A stretch of 20,253 nt of DNA from JBDSGC01 sp046594105 (GCA_046594105.1 JBKJQB010000360.1:1-20253); one strand, 5' to 3'; shown: positions 13,282 through 20,253, counted from the stretch's first letter. Translations and numbers: made by a program. The notes: generated from the letters alone by a model not told the origin.

Positions 13282-13434
13282 TACCAATCATTTTAGGAAG
13301 ACCGGGGACTCGATCACGGAACGACTGTTCGGTCTCTATACATCAGACGTGCCACCCTTCCGCAAAGTTCGGTGCAGATGCGCGAATCCTGGACGAAACG
13401 GATGTCAGAAATGGCTTCCCCGCCGACCGGAATC

Positions 13435-14058
13435 TCAGCGAAGGGGCGTCGCACTGGCCGTCGATGTCGGGACGGCTGCGGCAGACGCGCTCGCGGGTGG
13501 CGGAGTGAGAGCTCCCGGTGAAGGGGACAGCAGCCAGGGGATCGGCGTCATCGCCCTCGCCAGGCTGATGTGTCCCGCCAGCGTCTCCGCCGGCTCGCCG
13601 TTGACCAGAATCCGGACCCGCTTCGCTTCCCCCACGTTGGTCACGATGGTCTGCACCAGCGAGTCGATGGCCAGCAGTTCCTCGTGACTTCCCGTCCCCC
13701 AACCCTGCGTGAGGGTGGGACCTCCCAGATCGACGAAGGCGCTGCCGTCGGGGAGAAGAAAGGCGCCCCGAACCACGGTGTCCGCGGGAAAGATGCGCGG
13801 GATCGACGCATTCGCCGAGCCCTTCAGCAACTCGCGAACGATCACCGAAAGCGCTCCTGCGGGATTTTCAGGGACGGGAAGATCGCGGCGCTCGCTGCTG
13901 AGAAGCATGTCGGGAGATTCGAAGTAAAGCGTCACGGTCCTCACGGAAACCTTGTTCGAGACCGCAGCCCGAGTCACCGGCTGGGAACTCTTGCGGCAGG
14001 CCGTGGGTCCCGTCAGCAGCAGCGCGGCGGTGAGGAACCACGCGGAGACCCGAGTCAC
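13435..14058 (-). CDS. GerMN-domain protein, putative exported/lipoprotein
   Basis: A 207-residue protein with a hydrophobic N-terminus (SAWFLTAALLLTGPTAC) suggesting export, perhaps as a lipoprotein at C21, although P-T-A-C is a weak lipobox. Residues about 38-170 fit the GerMN domain: VRTVTLYFESPDMLLSSERRDLP, ALSVIVRELLKGSA, FPADTVVRGAFLLPDGSAFVDLGG, and GSHEELLAIDSLVQTIVTNVGEAKRVRILVNGEPAETLAGHI. The C-terminus is Ala/Ser/Pro-rich low complexity. GerMN domains occur in Gram-positive spore germination proteins and in many non-spore formers near cell-wall amidases. The GTG start at 14058 shares a base with the amidase stop (TAGTG), so the two are translationally coupled and probably act together at the cell envelope. 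Confidence 0.85.
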   Translation of the reverse strand: MTRVSAWFLTAALLLTGPTACRKSSQPVTRAAVSNKVSVRTVTLYFESPDMLLSSERRDLPVPENPAGALSVIVRELLKGSANASIPRIFPADTVVRGAFLLPDGSAFVDLGGPTLTQGWGTGSHEELLAIDSLVQTIVTNVGEAKRVRILVNGEPAETLAGHISLARAMTPIPWLLSPSPGALTPPPASASAAAVPTSTASATPLR

Positions 14059-15632
14059 TACGTCGCCGTCCTGGCCACCGGCGTAGTCTGAGGTGCCGGC
14101 GCGGCAGCCGCAGGCTTCGAAGGGGTGACCGCCGGTGCGGCGGGTGCGAGAACGGCCGGGGCGCGAACGATTCCCAGGCGGGTTTCGTAGTCCGCTTTGT
14201 AGCGCTCGACTGCCGTCGTCAACGCACTGACCACGATCTTCTGAAACTCCTCACTACGGATCTTGCTCTCCTCGTCCGGGTTGGTGATGAAGGCAACCTC
14301 GACCAGGACCGCCGGCATGGTCGCGCCGACCAGCACCTTGAACGGAGCCTGTTTGACGCCACGGTTCTGCACGCCGGTGATGCGGTTCATCTCCTCCTGC
14401 ACGGCCTGGGCGAGACGGCTCGACTCGTTCAGATACTCCTGCTGCGCAAGGTCCCACAGAATCAGTTTGAGATCGTTGGGAGCAGCAGGAACCGCAGCGG
14501 CCTTCGCCGCAGCGTTCTCCACCTCGGCGGCCTTTCTGGCCAGTTCGTCGGAGGCTTCCAGCGAGAGGAAGTACGTCTCCGCACCATGAGCCCCTTTGAG
14601 CAGCGCGGCGTTCATGTGCACGGAGAGAAACAGATCGGCGTGATACTGGTTGGCGATGGCGGTGCGCTGATCGAGCGGCACCAACACGTCGTCGGTGCGG
14701 GTCATCACCACGCGCGTTTTCAGCCTCGACTCCAGCGACGCAGCAAGCTTCCGGCAGAGCGCCAGCGTCGCTTCCTTCTCCAACAGCCCGCCGGGGCCAA
14801 CGGCGCCCACTTCCTTCCCACCGTGCCCCGCATCGATGACGATGGTGTGGATGCCCGGCTGCTCGACCGTCCGGCCGGCAGCCCCGGGATTCAACCCGCC
14901 GGGACCAGCGGCTGCGCCCTTGTGAAGATCGAGCACGATGCGGAAAGGGTTGTCCAGTCGGTAGGCGTCCGCGACGACATCCGCAGACGTCAGCAGGATG
15001 CGAAGATCGCTTCCGGCGAAGGAGGTTTTGGCAACGTATGGATCTTCATGAGCCTGATCGGCGTAGGGAGCCTTGATCGCTCCGCGAAACCGGACGGTGT
15101 AAGCATCCTGCTCCTTGACGATCGCGTACTCCAGCGGCGCGGTCAGGGTCAGCACCACTTTGGAGATCCCCTGGATGTTGGCCACCGACACCTGAACGCC
15201 GACAATGGTCTGCTGCGCGGGGCGGATGGACAGCACTCGGCTGAGTGCATCCCAGGTGGCATCCTGCTGCGCGGCGCGCAGGAGAAATCCCTGCACAAAC
15301 TGGATGGGAACGTAAACCCGTCCGTCCGCCACGAACGGTGGAACCGGCATCTCGATCAGGTCGTCGCGGATCACCCCGAACCGGCTCTGCGGCCCGAAGG
15401 CGGCGGTGGTCTCGCCGAGGGAGGCCTTGAATCCCACACCGTCATTGACGATCGTGCCGCCGAGTGCCGCCAGGATTTCGTCGACGACAAAGAGGTCGGT
15501 GCCACCGTGGGTGAGGACGGTGAGCGGCTTGTCGCCTGCCGCCGTTCGAAGGGTGGCCTGCGGAGGTGCCTGAGCCAGGACGATGGAGGCGATCGCGAGG
15601 ATGAGAAAGGGGACGAAGATGAGCCGCTTCAT
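14058..15632 (-). CDS. N-acetylmuramoyl-L-alanine amidase with AMIN domain
   Basis: A 524-residue exported peptidoglycan amidase. It has a signal peptide (1-20, LILAIASIVLA) and a copper-amine-oxidase-like N-terminal region (about 30-137, VDEILAALGG, VADGRVYVPIQFV). An AMIN domain follows (about 143-238, VSVANIQGISKVVLTLTAP ... FRIVLDLHKG) that directs such enzymes to the division site. The amidase_3 catalytic domain (about 261-490) has zinc ligands H270 in IDAGHGG, E285 in LLEKEATL and H339 in SVHMNA, and the catalytic E445 in VLVEVAFITN. It cleaves the glycan-peptide bond during cell separation. The C-terminal tail is Ala/Pro-rich. A GATAAT box lies 11 nt before the ATG. The GerMN gene follows with a one-base overlap. 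Confidence 0.95.
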   Translation of the reverse strand: MKRLIFVPFLILAIASIVLAQAPPQATLRTAAGDKPLTVLTHGGTDLFVVDEILAALGGTIVNDGVGFKASLGETTAAFGPQSRFGVIRDDLIEMPVPPFVADGRVYVPIQFVQGFLLRAAQQDATWDALSRVLSIRPAQQTIVGVQVSVANIQGISKVVLTLTAPLEYAIVKEQDAYTVRFRGAIKAPYADQAHEDPYVAKTSFAGSDLRILLTSADVVADAYRLDNPFRIVLDLHKGAAAGPGGLNPGAAGRTVEQPGIHTIVIDAGHGGKEVGAVGPGGLLEKEATLALCRKLAASLESRLKTRVVMTRTDDVLVPLDQRTAIANQYHADLFLSVHMNAALLKGAHGAETYFLSLEASDELARKAAEVENAAAKAAAVPAAPNDLKLILWDLAQQEYLNESSRLAQAVQEEMNRITGVQNRGVKQAPFKVLVGATMPAVLVEVAFITNPDEESKIRSEEFQKIVVSALTTAVERYKADYETRLGIVRAPAVLAPAAPAVTPSKPAAAAPAPQTTPVARTAT

Positions 15633-15643
15633 GGAGATGGGCG

Positions 15644-15649
15644 ATTATC
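15644..15649 (-). promoter_or_regulatory. GATAAT -10-like box for the amidase-GerMN operon
   Basis: GATAAT ends 11 nt before the amidase ATG at 15632. It lies back to back with the lipoprotein promoter in a 75-nt divergent gap. Confidence 0.45.
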
Positions 15650-15694
15650 GCACGCCGCGGCGCCTCGCCCCCGCTGGCGCTCCGCTCGAGCGGG

Positions 15695-15700
15695 TATCCT
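15695..15700 (+). promoter_or_regulatory. TATCCT -10-like box for the lipoprotein gene
   Basis: TATCCT ends 7 nt before the ATG at 15708. It is the same hexamer as before purQ. Confidence 0.4.
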
Positions 15701-15707
15701 GTGCCGC

Positions 15708-16304
15708 ATGAAACACCCCGCCGCACTCCTCCTGCTCCTGCTCCTGGTCCTCGCCCTCGCATGCGGGGGAAAGCCTGATGGCCGCTCTCCCCTGGTGAGC
15801 AAAGAGCCGATCAGCGTCCGGGGATGGATCGCCGACGTCGAAGGCTCCACCAACACATTCCACACCGTGGAGACGGAGGCCGCGCGGAAGACGCAACTGT
15901 TCCAGTCGACGAACGTCTGGATCGATCAGGCCCCTTACGTGTCGGGGGGGGTCGCCGAAGATGGCGCGTTCATCCTGCTCGACGTCCCTCCCGGCACCAA
16001 CACCATCAGCTTCTCCGCTCCCGGGATCTCCGCATCGCAGCTGAAGCTCGAGAACATCCCGGGAAACGCCGACGTCTTCGTGCCGGCAATGCTCCTGAAG
16101 AGTGGCGCGGTGTCGATGCTGGACCCTGCCGCGGTGAAGGTTCGGCTGGCCGCGCACATCAGGGTCCCCCGTCCGACCGGGGCCACGGCCGGTGTGGCCG
16201 GCCTGCGCATCGCGGTGATGGAGACGCCGCTCGCGCAGATGGCTGACCGGCATGAGTATCCGAACCCACCGCTTTCCGCAGCACCTCTGGCGACGGTCCA
16301 TTGA
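15708..16304 (+). CDS. Putative lipoprotein with carboxypeptidase-regulatory-like fold
   Basis: A 198-residue protein. A strong lipoprotein signal peptide, KHPAALLLLLLLVLALAC, places the lipidated cysteine at C19 (lipobox LALAC). The mature part has a beta-sandwich pattern (ISVRGWIADVEGSTNTFHTVETE ... NVWIDQAPYVSGGVAEDGAFILLDVPPGTNTISFSAPG). DGAFxLxDVPPGTxxISFxAPG is reminiscent of carboxypeptidase regulatory-like/CNA-B-type domains. The function is unknown. The ATG at 15708 is chosen for the signal peptide and the -10 box; the frame is open much further upstream only as antisense of the amidase gene. The iron-permease family gene follows 50 nt later. Confidence 0.82.
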   Translation: MKHPAALLLLLLLVLALACGGKPDGRSPLVSKEPISVRGWIADVEGSTNTFHTVETEAARKTQLFQSTNVWIDQAPYVSGGVAEDGAFILLDVPPGTNTISFSAPGISASQLKLENIPGNADVFVPAMLLKSGAVSMLDPAAVKVRLAAHIRVPRPTGATAGVAGLRIAVMETPLAQMADRHEYPNPPLSAAPLATVH

Positions 16305-16354
16305 AGGCTGGCTCGACCACGTTCCGGCCGGACTGAGAGCATCTGGCATTTTCC

Positions 16355-16888
16355 GTGAAGCGGGACTCTGCCGTGAGCACAAAAAACCCCGACCGCCGCG
16401 TCCAGGACCACGGCAACATCCTGTCCCGGATGGCCACCGGAGCGACCCGCTGGACCGGCTCCACCGGAGCCTTCGTGACCGCCTTCACGGTGATCCTGGT
16501 GTGGGGTCTCACCGGACCGATCTTCCAGTACTCCGACACCTGGCAGCTGGTAATCAACACCAGCACCACCATCGTGACCTTCCTCATGGTGTTCCTGATC
16601 CAGCGGTCGCAGAACAAGGACGCGCTGGCGGTGCAGCTCAAACTCAACGAGATCGTGGCTGCCATGGAGGGAGCAAGCAACCGCCTGATCTCCGTGGAAG
16701 ATCTCTCCGAGGATGAGTTGCAGGTATTGCGGATTCACTACAAGAAACTGGCGGAGATGGCCAGGCACGACTCACGCCTGACCGAGTCGCATTCGGTGGA
16801 GGAAGCAGAGTCGCGTCACGCCATCAAACGCGACCGGCGGCGCAACGCCGGCCAGCGCATCGTCGAGGCCATCAAACCGAAGCGCTAG
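16355..16888 (+). CDS. Low-affinity iron permease family protein
   Basis: A 177-residue protein matching the low-affinity iron permease family. Hydrophobic segments GSTGAFVTAFTVILVWGLTGP (35-55) and TWQLVINTSTTIVTFLMVFLI (62-82) are joined by the signature FQYSDTWQLVIN. After them comes the cytoplasmic motif QNKDALAVQLKLNEIVAAMEGASNRLISVEDLSEDEL. The C-terminal part is highly charged and probably helical. Small two-TM bacterial members of this family are common, and iron transport is not proven for them. The start is GTG at 16355. A second in-frame GTG at 16373 would shorten it by six residues, and neither has a clear Shine-Dalgarno. A repeat element begins directly after the TAG. Confidence 0.87.
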   Translation: MKRDSAVSTKNPDRRVQDHGNILSRMATGATRWTGSTGAFVTAFTVILVWGLTGPIFQYSDTWQLVINTSTTIVTFLMVFLIQRSQNKDALAVQLKLNEIVAAMEGASNRLISVEDLSEDELQVLRIHYKKLAEMARHDSRLTESHSVEEAESRHAIKRDRRRNAGQRIVEAIKPKR

Positions 16889-16955
16889 GCCAGCACGGCC
16901 GGCTGCGCTGCCGGCACGGCCGGCGGCGTTGGTTGCCCAAGGCTCCGCCAAGATG
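16889..16955 (+). repeat. Dispersed hairpin element, copy C, starting right after the iron permease stop
   Basis: It begins at the first base after the TAG. It has the same GCCGGCGGCGTTGGTT core as the other copies, with a duplicated GGCACGGCCGGC-type segment. GGCGG and CCGCC flank a roughly 18-nt middle that is more diverged here than in the other copies. Confidence 0.8.
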
Positions 16956-17040
16956 ACGTTTCAAAACGTTCTGCAGGATCGGCGAAGCGGAGCGGTTCTC
17001 ATCAATGGACTGGGAGCGGGACCGAACACGAACTGTCGCA

Positions 17041-17235
17041 GCCGCGGAGCGGCGGAATCTCCGTAGCCCAGCGCGTCAGCGCTGGGATTCACGACGCGAT
17101 GCTGAGGAAGCCGCGGAGCGGCGACATCCCGCAGGGAGACGCTCAATCGTCCCTACGGGACTGGCCTTTCTCGGTCACCATCAACCCAGCACTGAAGTGC
17201 TGGGCTAGCTGCTCAATCGTCCCTACGGGACTGAA
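17041..17235. repeat. Composite REP-like palindromes with 23-nt direct repeats
   Basis: CCCAGCGCgtcaGCGCTGGG (17067-17086) and CCCAGCACtgaaGTGCTGGG (17185-17204) are two hairpins with mirrored flanks (TAG before the first, CTA after the second). A 23-nt direct repeat occurs at 17141-17163 and 17211-17233, containing GTCCCTACGGGAC. CCGCGGAGCGGCG occurs at 17042-17054 and 17112-17124. No coding potential is credible, and 16956-17040 shows only a short ACGTTT/AAACGT palindrome. Confidence 0.85.
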
Positions 17236-17261
17236 AGAAGGGCTCTCGAGTAAACGGGGCT

Positions 17262-17306
17262 GAGGCGAAAATCGTGGCGGACGCTTTGCGCACCAACGCC
17301 GCCGGC
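17262..17306 (-). repeat. Dispersed hairpin element, copy D, ending at the dehydratase stop codon
   Basis: On the minus strand it begins at the first base after the dehydratase TGA (17309-17307). It reads GCCGGCGGCGTTGG, then TGCGCAAAGCG, TCCGCCACGATTTTCGCC. The orientation relative to the gene is the same as in copies B and C. Confidence 0.85.
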
Positions 17307-18281
17307 TCACGACGTGGCGCCAACCAGCTCCGCGAACTTCTTCAGGTCGATGTTTCCGCCGGAGATGACCGCGACGATCGGCCCGTTTCCGGCCTTTCCG
17401 GTCAGCGCGGCGGCGACCGCGAGCGCTCCCGCGCCTTCCGCGATCACCCGCGTCTTCTCCGCGATCAAGCGCATGGCCTGGCGCACATCATCGAGGGTCA
17501 CCACGATCGAACCGTCGACGATCCCCTGCATGCGCTCCCACATCCTCGGGAAAACACTCTTGCCGCCCGCTCCGTCGACGAACGACTGCTGCCACGCCGG
17601 GAACTCCTGCGCGGAGCCCGACTGGAACGACAGCGCGCCCGGCGCGGCGGTCTCCGGCTCCGCTCCAAGGATCTTCACGTGAGGAGCCAGCGGCCGCAGC
17701 GCGCTTCCGATCCCGGCAATCAATCCGCCTCCTCCAATCGCAGCGATCACCGCCGTAACCTGAGGCAGGTCTTCCAGAATCTCCAGACCGATGGTCGCAT
17801 TTCCGGCGATGAAGTCATGATCATCGAAGGGATGGACAAAGGCTCCTTCGACGCCTGGAAAGGCCCGCTCCTCCATGGCCTTCCAGCACTGATCGAACGG
17901 AGCCTTGATGATGCGTGCTCCGAGGTTGCGCATCCGATCGATCTTGGTGTCGGCGGCGGTTTCGATCGCCACCACCGTGCAGGAAACACCTGCTTCGCGC
18001 GCGGCGAAGGCCACTCCCTGGCCGGCATTCCCGGCGCTGATGGTCCACACCCCACGCTTCCGCTCTTCCGGATCGAGAAGGGCCACCGCGTTGGCCGCCC
18101 CGCGCAGCTTGAAGGCGTTGATGGGCTGCAGATTCTCCAGCTTCAGCCAGATCTCCGGTGCCGGCGCATCCAGCCGAAGGCGGATCAGCGGCGTGCGGGT
18201 GATGATTCCGCGGATGCGTTTCTCCGCGGCGCGGATTTCCTCGAGCGTGACGGGGCGGACGGCGGGAGCGGCGACAGGCAT
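17307..18281 (-). CDS. PLP-dependent threonine/serine dehydratase family protein
   Basis: A 324-residue fold-type II PLP enzyme. The Schiff-base lysine is K58 in LENLQPINAFKLRGA. The substrate/carboxylate loop is TISAGNAGQGVAFAAR (80-95), equivalent to SSGNHAQG in well-studied members. The phosphate-binding loop is GGGGLIAGIG (183-192). The pyridine-N-contacting region is VAVISGGNIDLKKF near the C-terminus. It would deaminate threonine or serine to the oxo acid; serine racemase and related enzymes share the fold. The length (about 320) lacks the C-terminal ACT regulatory domain of biosynthetic IlvA, so a catabolic role is more likely. It lies 34 nt downstream of the RlmA-type gene but also carries its own TACAAT box 6 nt before the ATG. 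Confidence 0.92.
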   Translation of the reverse strand: MPVAAPAVRPVTLEEIRAAEKRIRGIITRTPLIRLRLDAPAPEIWLKLENLQPINAFKLRGAANAVALLDPEERKRGVWTISAGNAGQGVAFAAREAGVSCTVVAIETAADTKIDRMRNLGARIIKAPFDQCWKAMEERAFPGVEGAFVHPFDDHDFIAGNATIGLEILEDLPQVTAVIAAIGGGGLIAGIGSALRPLAPHVKILGAEPETAAPGALSFQSGSAQEFPAWQQSFVDGAGGKSVFPRMWERMQGIVDGSIVVTLDDVRQAMRLIAEKTRVIAEGAGALAVAAALTGKAGNGPIVAVISGGNIDLKKFAELVGATS

Positions 18282-18287
18282 CGGCGC

Positions 18288-18293
18288 ATTGTA
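18288..18293 (-). promoter_or_regulatory. TACAAT -10 box for the dehydratase gene
   Basis: TACAAT ends 6 nt before the ATG at 18281, in the short gap after the methyltransferase gene. This would give a leaderless transcript. Confidence 0.5.
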
Positions 18294-18315
18294 ACGAGGG
18301 AGCGCCGTCGGTCAC

Positions 18316-19083
18316 TCAATTCGGAGCGAAGGTCAGCAGGTCGAGGCTGAGCGTCACACGCGAAGGCGTCGCGCCGCGCGGGCGATAGACGGACAGGCGG
18401 AGATCGGCAACCTGTTGCTCGTCGACGCTCACGCTCGTGCGCACTGCCCTCTGCTCGAGGAGCGTGAACAGGGATGCGAATTCTTCACGGGTCCGATCGC
18501 CGCGGGGCTTTCCTTCTCCCCGCAGCTCGATCAGGTCGTCGGGGCCGGGCACGGCGACCAGCAGCCGGCCGTGGTGGCGCAGGACGCGGCGGAACTCGGA
18601 GGGATTCATGCGCGCGGTGATGGACATGAGCCGGCTGAAGGAGGCGTCTGCATACGGCAGAAACCGATCGGCGTTGGCCACGATCCATGAGCAATGCGGA
18701 TAGCTGCGGGCCGCAGACTCCACCGCGGGCGTGGAGATATCCAGTCCTTCTCCTTCGAAGCGGAACTGCCCCTGGATCTCACCCAGAAAGTAGCCGTCAC
18801 CGCATCCGACGTCGAGCACACAGTCGGATGCGGCAGCCTGAAGATCGTGGGCCACCGCTGCCAGAAGTGGCGCCGCCAGTCCCGAAGCGTGAATTCGTTT
18901 TCGCGCTGCCACCACGGCAGCGGAATCGCCCGGGTCGCGCGAGCGGCGATCCTGCGGCCCGAGCAGATTGACGTATCCGCTCCGGGCCACGTCGAAGGAA
19001 TGGTTGCCCGCACACGATAACCGCGACCCGTCCAACGAAAGCGGAGCGCCGCATGCGCGAACCGTACAGAGTCGCTCGATCAT
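18316..19083 (-). CDS. rlmA: 23S rRNA (guanine-N1)-methyltransferase, RlmA family
   Basis: A 255-residue SAM-dependent methyltransferase of the RlmA type, which modifies a guanine in 23S rRNA helix 35 (G745 or G748). The N-terminal zinc ribbon has C6, C11, C24 and H28, then the family signature HSFDVARSGYVNLLGPQDRRSRDPGDSAAVVAAR. The SAM-binding motif I is CVLDVGCGDGYFLGE, and YPHCSWIVANADRFLPYADASF follows, as in the E. coli enzyme. The first Cys pair is spaced C-x4-C rather than C-x2-C, a small variation. The target base is not decidable. The ATG at 19083 has a TACACT box 8 nt upstream. It is the first gene of a minus-strand unit and divergent from the K+ channel gene. Confidence 0.9.
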   Translation of the reverse strand: MIERLCTVRACGAPLSLDGSRLSCAGNHSFDVARSGYVNLLGPQDRRSRDPGDSAAVVAARKRIHASGLAAPLLAAVAHDLQAAASDCVLDVGCGDGYFLGEIQGQFRFEGEGLDISTPAVESAARSYPHCSWIVANADRFLPYADASFSRLMSITARMNPSEFRRVLRHHGRLLVAVPGPDDLIELRGEGKPRGDRTREEFASLFTLLEQRAVRTSVSVDEQQVADLRLSVYRPRGATPSRVTLSLDLLTFAPN

Positions 19084-19091
19084 TCTGGTGG

Positions 19092-19097
19092 AGTGTA
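19092..19097 (-). promoter_or_regulatory. TACACT -10 box for rlmA
   Basis: TACACT ends 8 nt before the ATG at 19083. It is back to back with the channel promoter in a 61-nt divergent gap. Confidence 0.45.
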
Positions 19098-19129
19098 TTC
19101 GCCGCCAGCGGGGCTCACGCCGGGCACAC

Positions 19130-19135
19130 TACAAT
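19130..19135 (+). promoter_or_regulatory. TACAAT -10 box for the K+ channel gene
   Basis: TACAAT ends 9 nt before the ATG at 19145. Confidence 0.5.
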
Positions 19136-19144
19136 CATTGTTCC

Positions 19145-20253
19145 ATGGGACGTTCCACGCGCCGCTTGATCGGGTTGACCGCAGGTCTGGTGGTCTTCGT
19201 CGTGGTGTCCGCGCTGCTCTACCAGGTGGGGATGCTGCATCTGGAGGGCAAGTCCCGCTCCTTCTGGGACGCACTGGAGTGGGCCGCCGAAACGCTGAGC
19301 ACCACCGGATATGGGGCGGACAGTCACTGGTCCCATCCGGTCATGGTGCTGTTCGTGATCACCGTCCAGTTCGCAGGCGTGTTCCTGGTCTTTCTGGTGG
19401 TGCCCATCCTGCTCGTCCCCTTTCTGGAGGAGCGCTTCGAGCGCCAGCTGCCGCGCGTCCCTCCGAAACTCTCCGAGCACGTGGTGGTCTATCGGTACGG
19501 ACCGGCGGTGGAGACTCTTCTCGATCGCCTGCGCGCCGCCGGAGTGCAGTCGCTGGTGGTGGAGACCGACGAGACGCTTTCGCGCGCCGTGATGGAGCGC
19601 AACCAGCCCCTGGTCTTCACCCGAATGGACGAGGACGCGCTGGAGGTCTGCCGGCTCCAGGATGCGCGCGCCATCGTGGCCAACGGAAGCGACGAACAGA
19701 ATGCCGCGCTGATCCTGCGCGCGCGGCGACAGGGTTTCGCGGGCGACATCTTCGCCTTTGTGGAAGACCCCTCCCATCGCAAGCCGATGGAGATCGCCGG
19801 CGCCACGGCCGTGTACACCCCCCGTCACATCGTCGCCGCGGCACTGGCCGCACATGCCAGCGATCGAATCAGTCCGCGGCTCCCGGGCGCGGAAGCGATC
19901 GCCACCCTGCAGCGGCGGGAGCTTCGCGTGCCGGCCACCAGTCCCATGGTGGGCCGGACGCTGGGGGAGGCGGCCATCGGGCAGTCCACCGGCGCGATCG
20001 TGGTCGGTCAGTGGATCCGCAGCCGGTTGGAAGGGCGCTGCGATGGCTCCATGCGCATCGAGGCGGGCGCCCTCCTCGAAATCGTCGGCCATGAAGAGTC
20101 GCTCGACCAGGCCGCACTGCTCATCGGCGGGGTGTTCCTCCGTCAGGCCGGGCCGTTTCTGGTGGGAGGCTTCGGAGAGGTGGGACACAAAGTTCATCAG
20201 CTCCTTTGCGATGCCGGAGAACAGGTGAAGGTGATCGAACGGCGCGAGGGGCC
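19145..20253 (+). CDS. Two-TM potassium channel with tandem RCK domains, partial (3' end beyond window)
   Basis: An open frame of 369 codons without a stop runs to the right edge. TM1 is about residues 8-31 and the pore loop carries the K+ selectivity filter TTGYG (53-57, TLSTTGYGAD). TM2 is about 66-92. A first RCK/TrkA-N domain (about 112-235) contains DETLSRAVMERNQPLVFTRMDEDALEV and ANGSDEQNAALILRARRQ. A TrkA-C-like part follows (about 265-325). A second RCK-N domain starts at GPFLVGGFGEVGHKVHQLL (glycine motif 341-347) and is cut off. In the first RCK the Rossmann glycine loop is degenerate (HVVVYRYGPAVETL), so nucleotide binding there is doubtful. The second is intact. It should be a ligand-gated inner-membrane K+ channel. 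Confidence 0.92.
   Translation, partial: MGRSTRRLIGLTAGLVVFVVVSALLYQVGMLHLEGKSRSFWDALEWAAETLSTTGYGADSHWSHPVMVLFVITVQFAGVFLVFLVVPILLVPFLEERFERQLPRVPPKLSEHVVVYRYGPAVETLLDRLRAAGVQSLVVETDETLSRAVMERNQPLVFTRMDEDALEVCRLQDARAIVANGSDEQNAALILRARRQGFAGDIFAFVEDPSHRKPMEIAGATAVYTPRHIVAAALAAHASDRISPRLPGAEAIATLQRRELRVPATSPMVGRTLGEAAIGQSTGAIVVGQWIRSRLEGRCDGSMRIEAGALLEIVGHEESLDQAALLIGGVFLRQAGPFLVGGFGEVGHKVHQLLCDAGEQVKVIERREG

Noticed and set aside
14586..15707. N-terminal extension of the lipoprotein frame by some 370 codons
   Set aside because: The extension is antisense to the amidase gene. The strong lipoprotein signal peptide and -10 box place the start at 15708.
17141..17233. Possible CRISPR array from the repeated 23-mer
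   Set aside because: Only two copies are present, the intervening sequence contains a related palindrome rather than a unique spacer, and no cas gene is near.
19093..20094. A 333-codon plus frame overlapping the K+ channel gene
   Set aside because: Its translation is Arg/Gly/Ala-rich without motifs. The frame starting at 19145 has TM helices, the TTGYG filter and RCK motifs.

Overview
The window is high-GC chromosomal DNA from a free-living bacterium. My best guess is Acidobacteriota or a similar deep-branching soil or sediment lineage. The hints are the separate purS/purQ subunits of FGAM synthase, the paired AMIN-amidase and GerMN genes, the GC-rich third positions, and gaps crowded with short palindromic and period-7 repeats. 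This is inference: there is no rRNA or other decisive marker. I see no tRNA, rRNA, CRISPR array, transposase, phage or conjugation gene. The content is mostly housekeeping.

Layout, left to right. Positions 1-1269 (minus): a lone receiver-domain response regulator followed by a membrane protein that runs off the left edge. 1372-1623 (plus): a small glutaredoxin-like protein. 1746-2641 (minus): a DUF962/Mpo1-like membrane protein overlapping an SRPBCC-domain protein. 2725-4575 (plus): a CstA-family transporter, followed by a roughly 250-bp nested palindromic repeat element. 4981-7024 (plus): purS, a secreted beta-propeller-like gene broken by one frameshift, and purQ. 7277-10019 (plus): acs (acetyl-CoA synthetase) and a FabG-type reductase. 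10150-12851 (plus): a family 2 glycosyltransferase, then tmk and holB overlapping by 4 bases. 12852-13434 has no protein gene but holds a strong minus-strand terminator and a candidate structured RNA. 13435-15632 (minus): an AMIN/amidase_3 cell-wall amidase and a GerMN protein. 15708-16888 (plus): a lipoprotein and a low-affinity iron permease family protein. 16889-17306: repeats. 17307-19083 (minus): an RlmA-type rRNA methyltransferase, then a PLP-dependent Ser/Thr dehydratase. 19145-end (plus): a K+ channel with RCK domains, cut by the right edge.

Three signals go beyond gene content. (1) Twelve transcription-unit starts carry an xAnnnT hexamer (nine are strict TAnnnT) ending only 5-11 nt before the start codon. 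This suggests that leaderless or nearly leaderless mRNAs are the rule here. (2) Almost every sizeable gap is filled with repeats of several families: nested REP-like palindromes, a 49-nt element in two inverted copies, an element that begins directly after three stop codons and can fold into a hairpin, and period-7 TTCTG tracts that abut or enter gene ends. (3) A minus-strand region of about 190 nt folds on paper into a long irregular hairpin with a central bubble and ends in a textbook terminator. I consider it a candidate 6S-like or novel small RNA.
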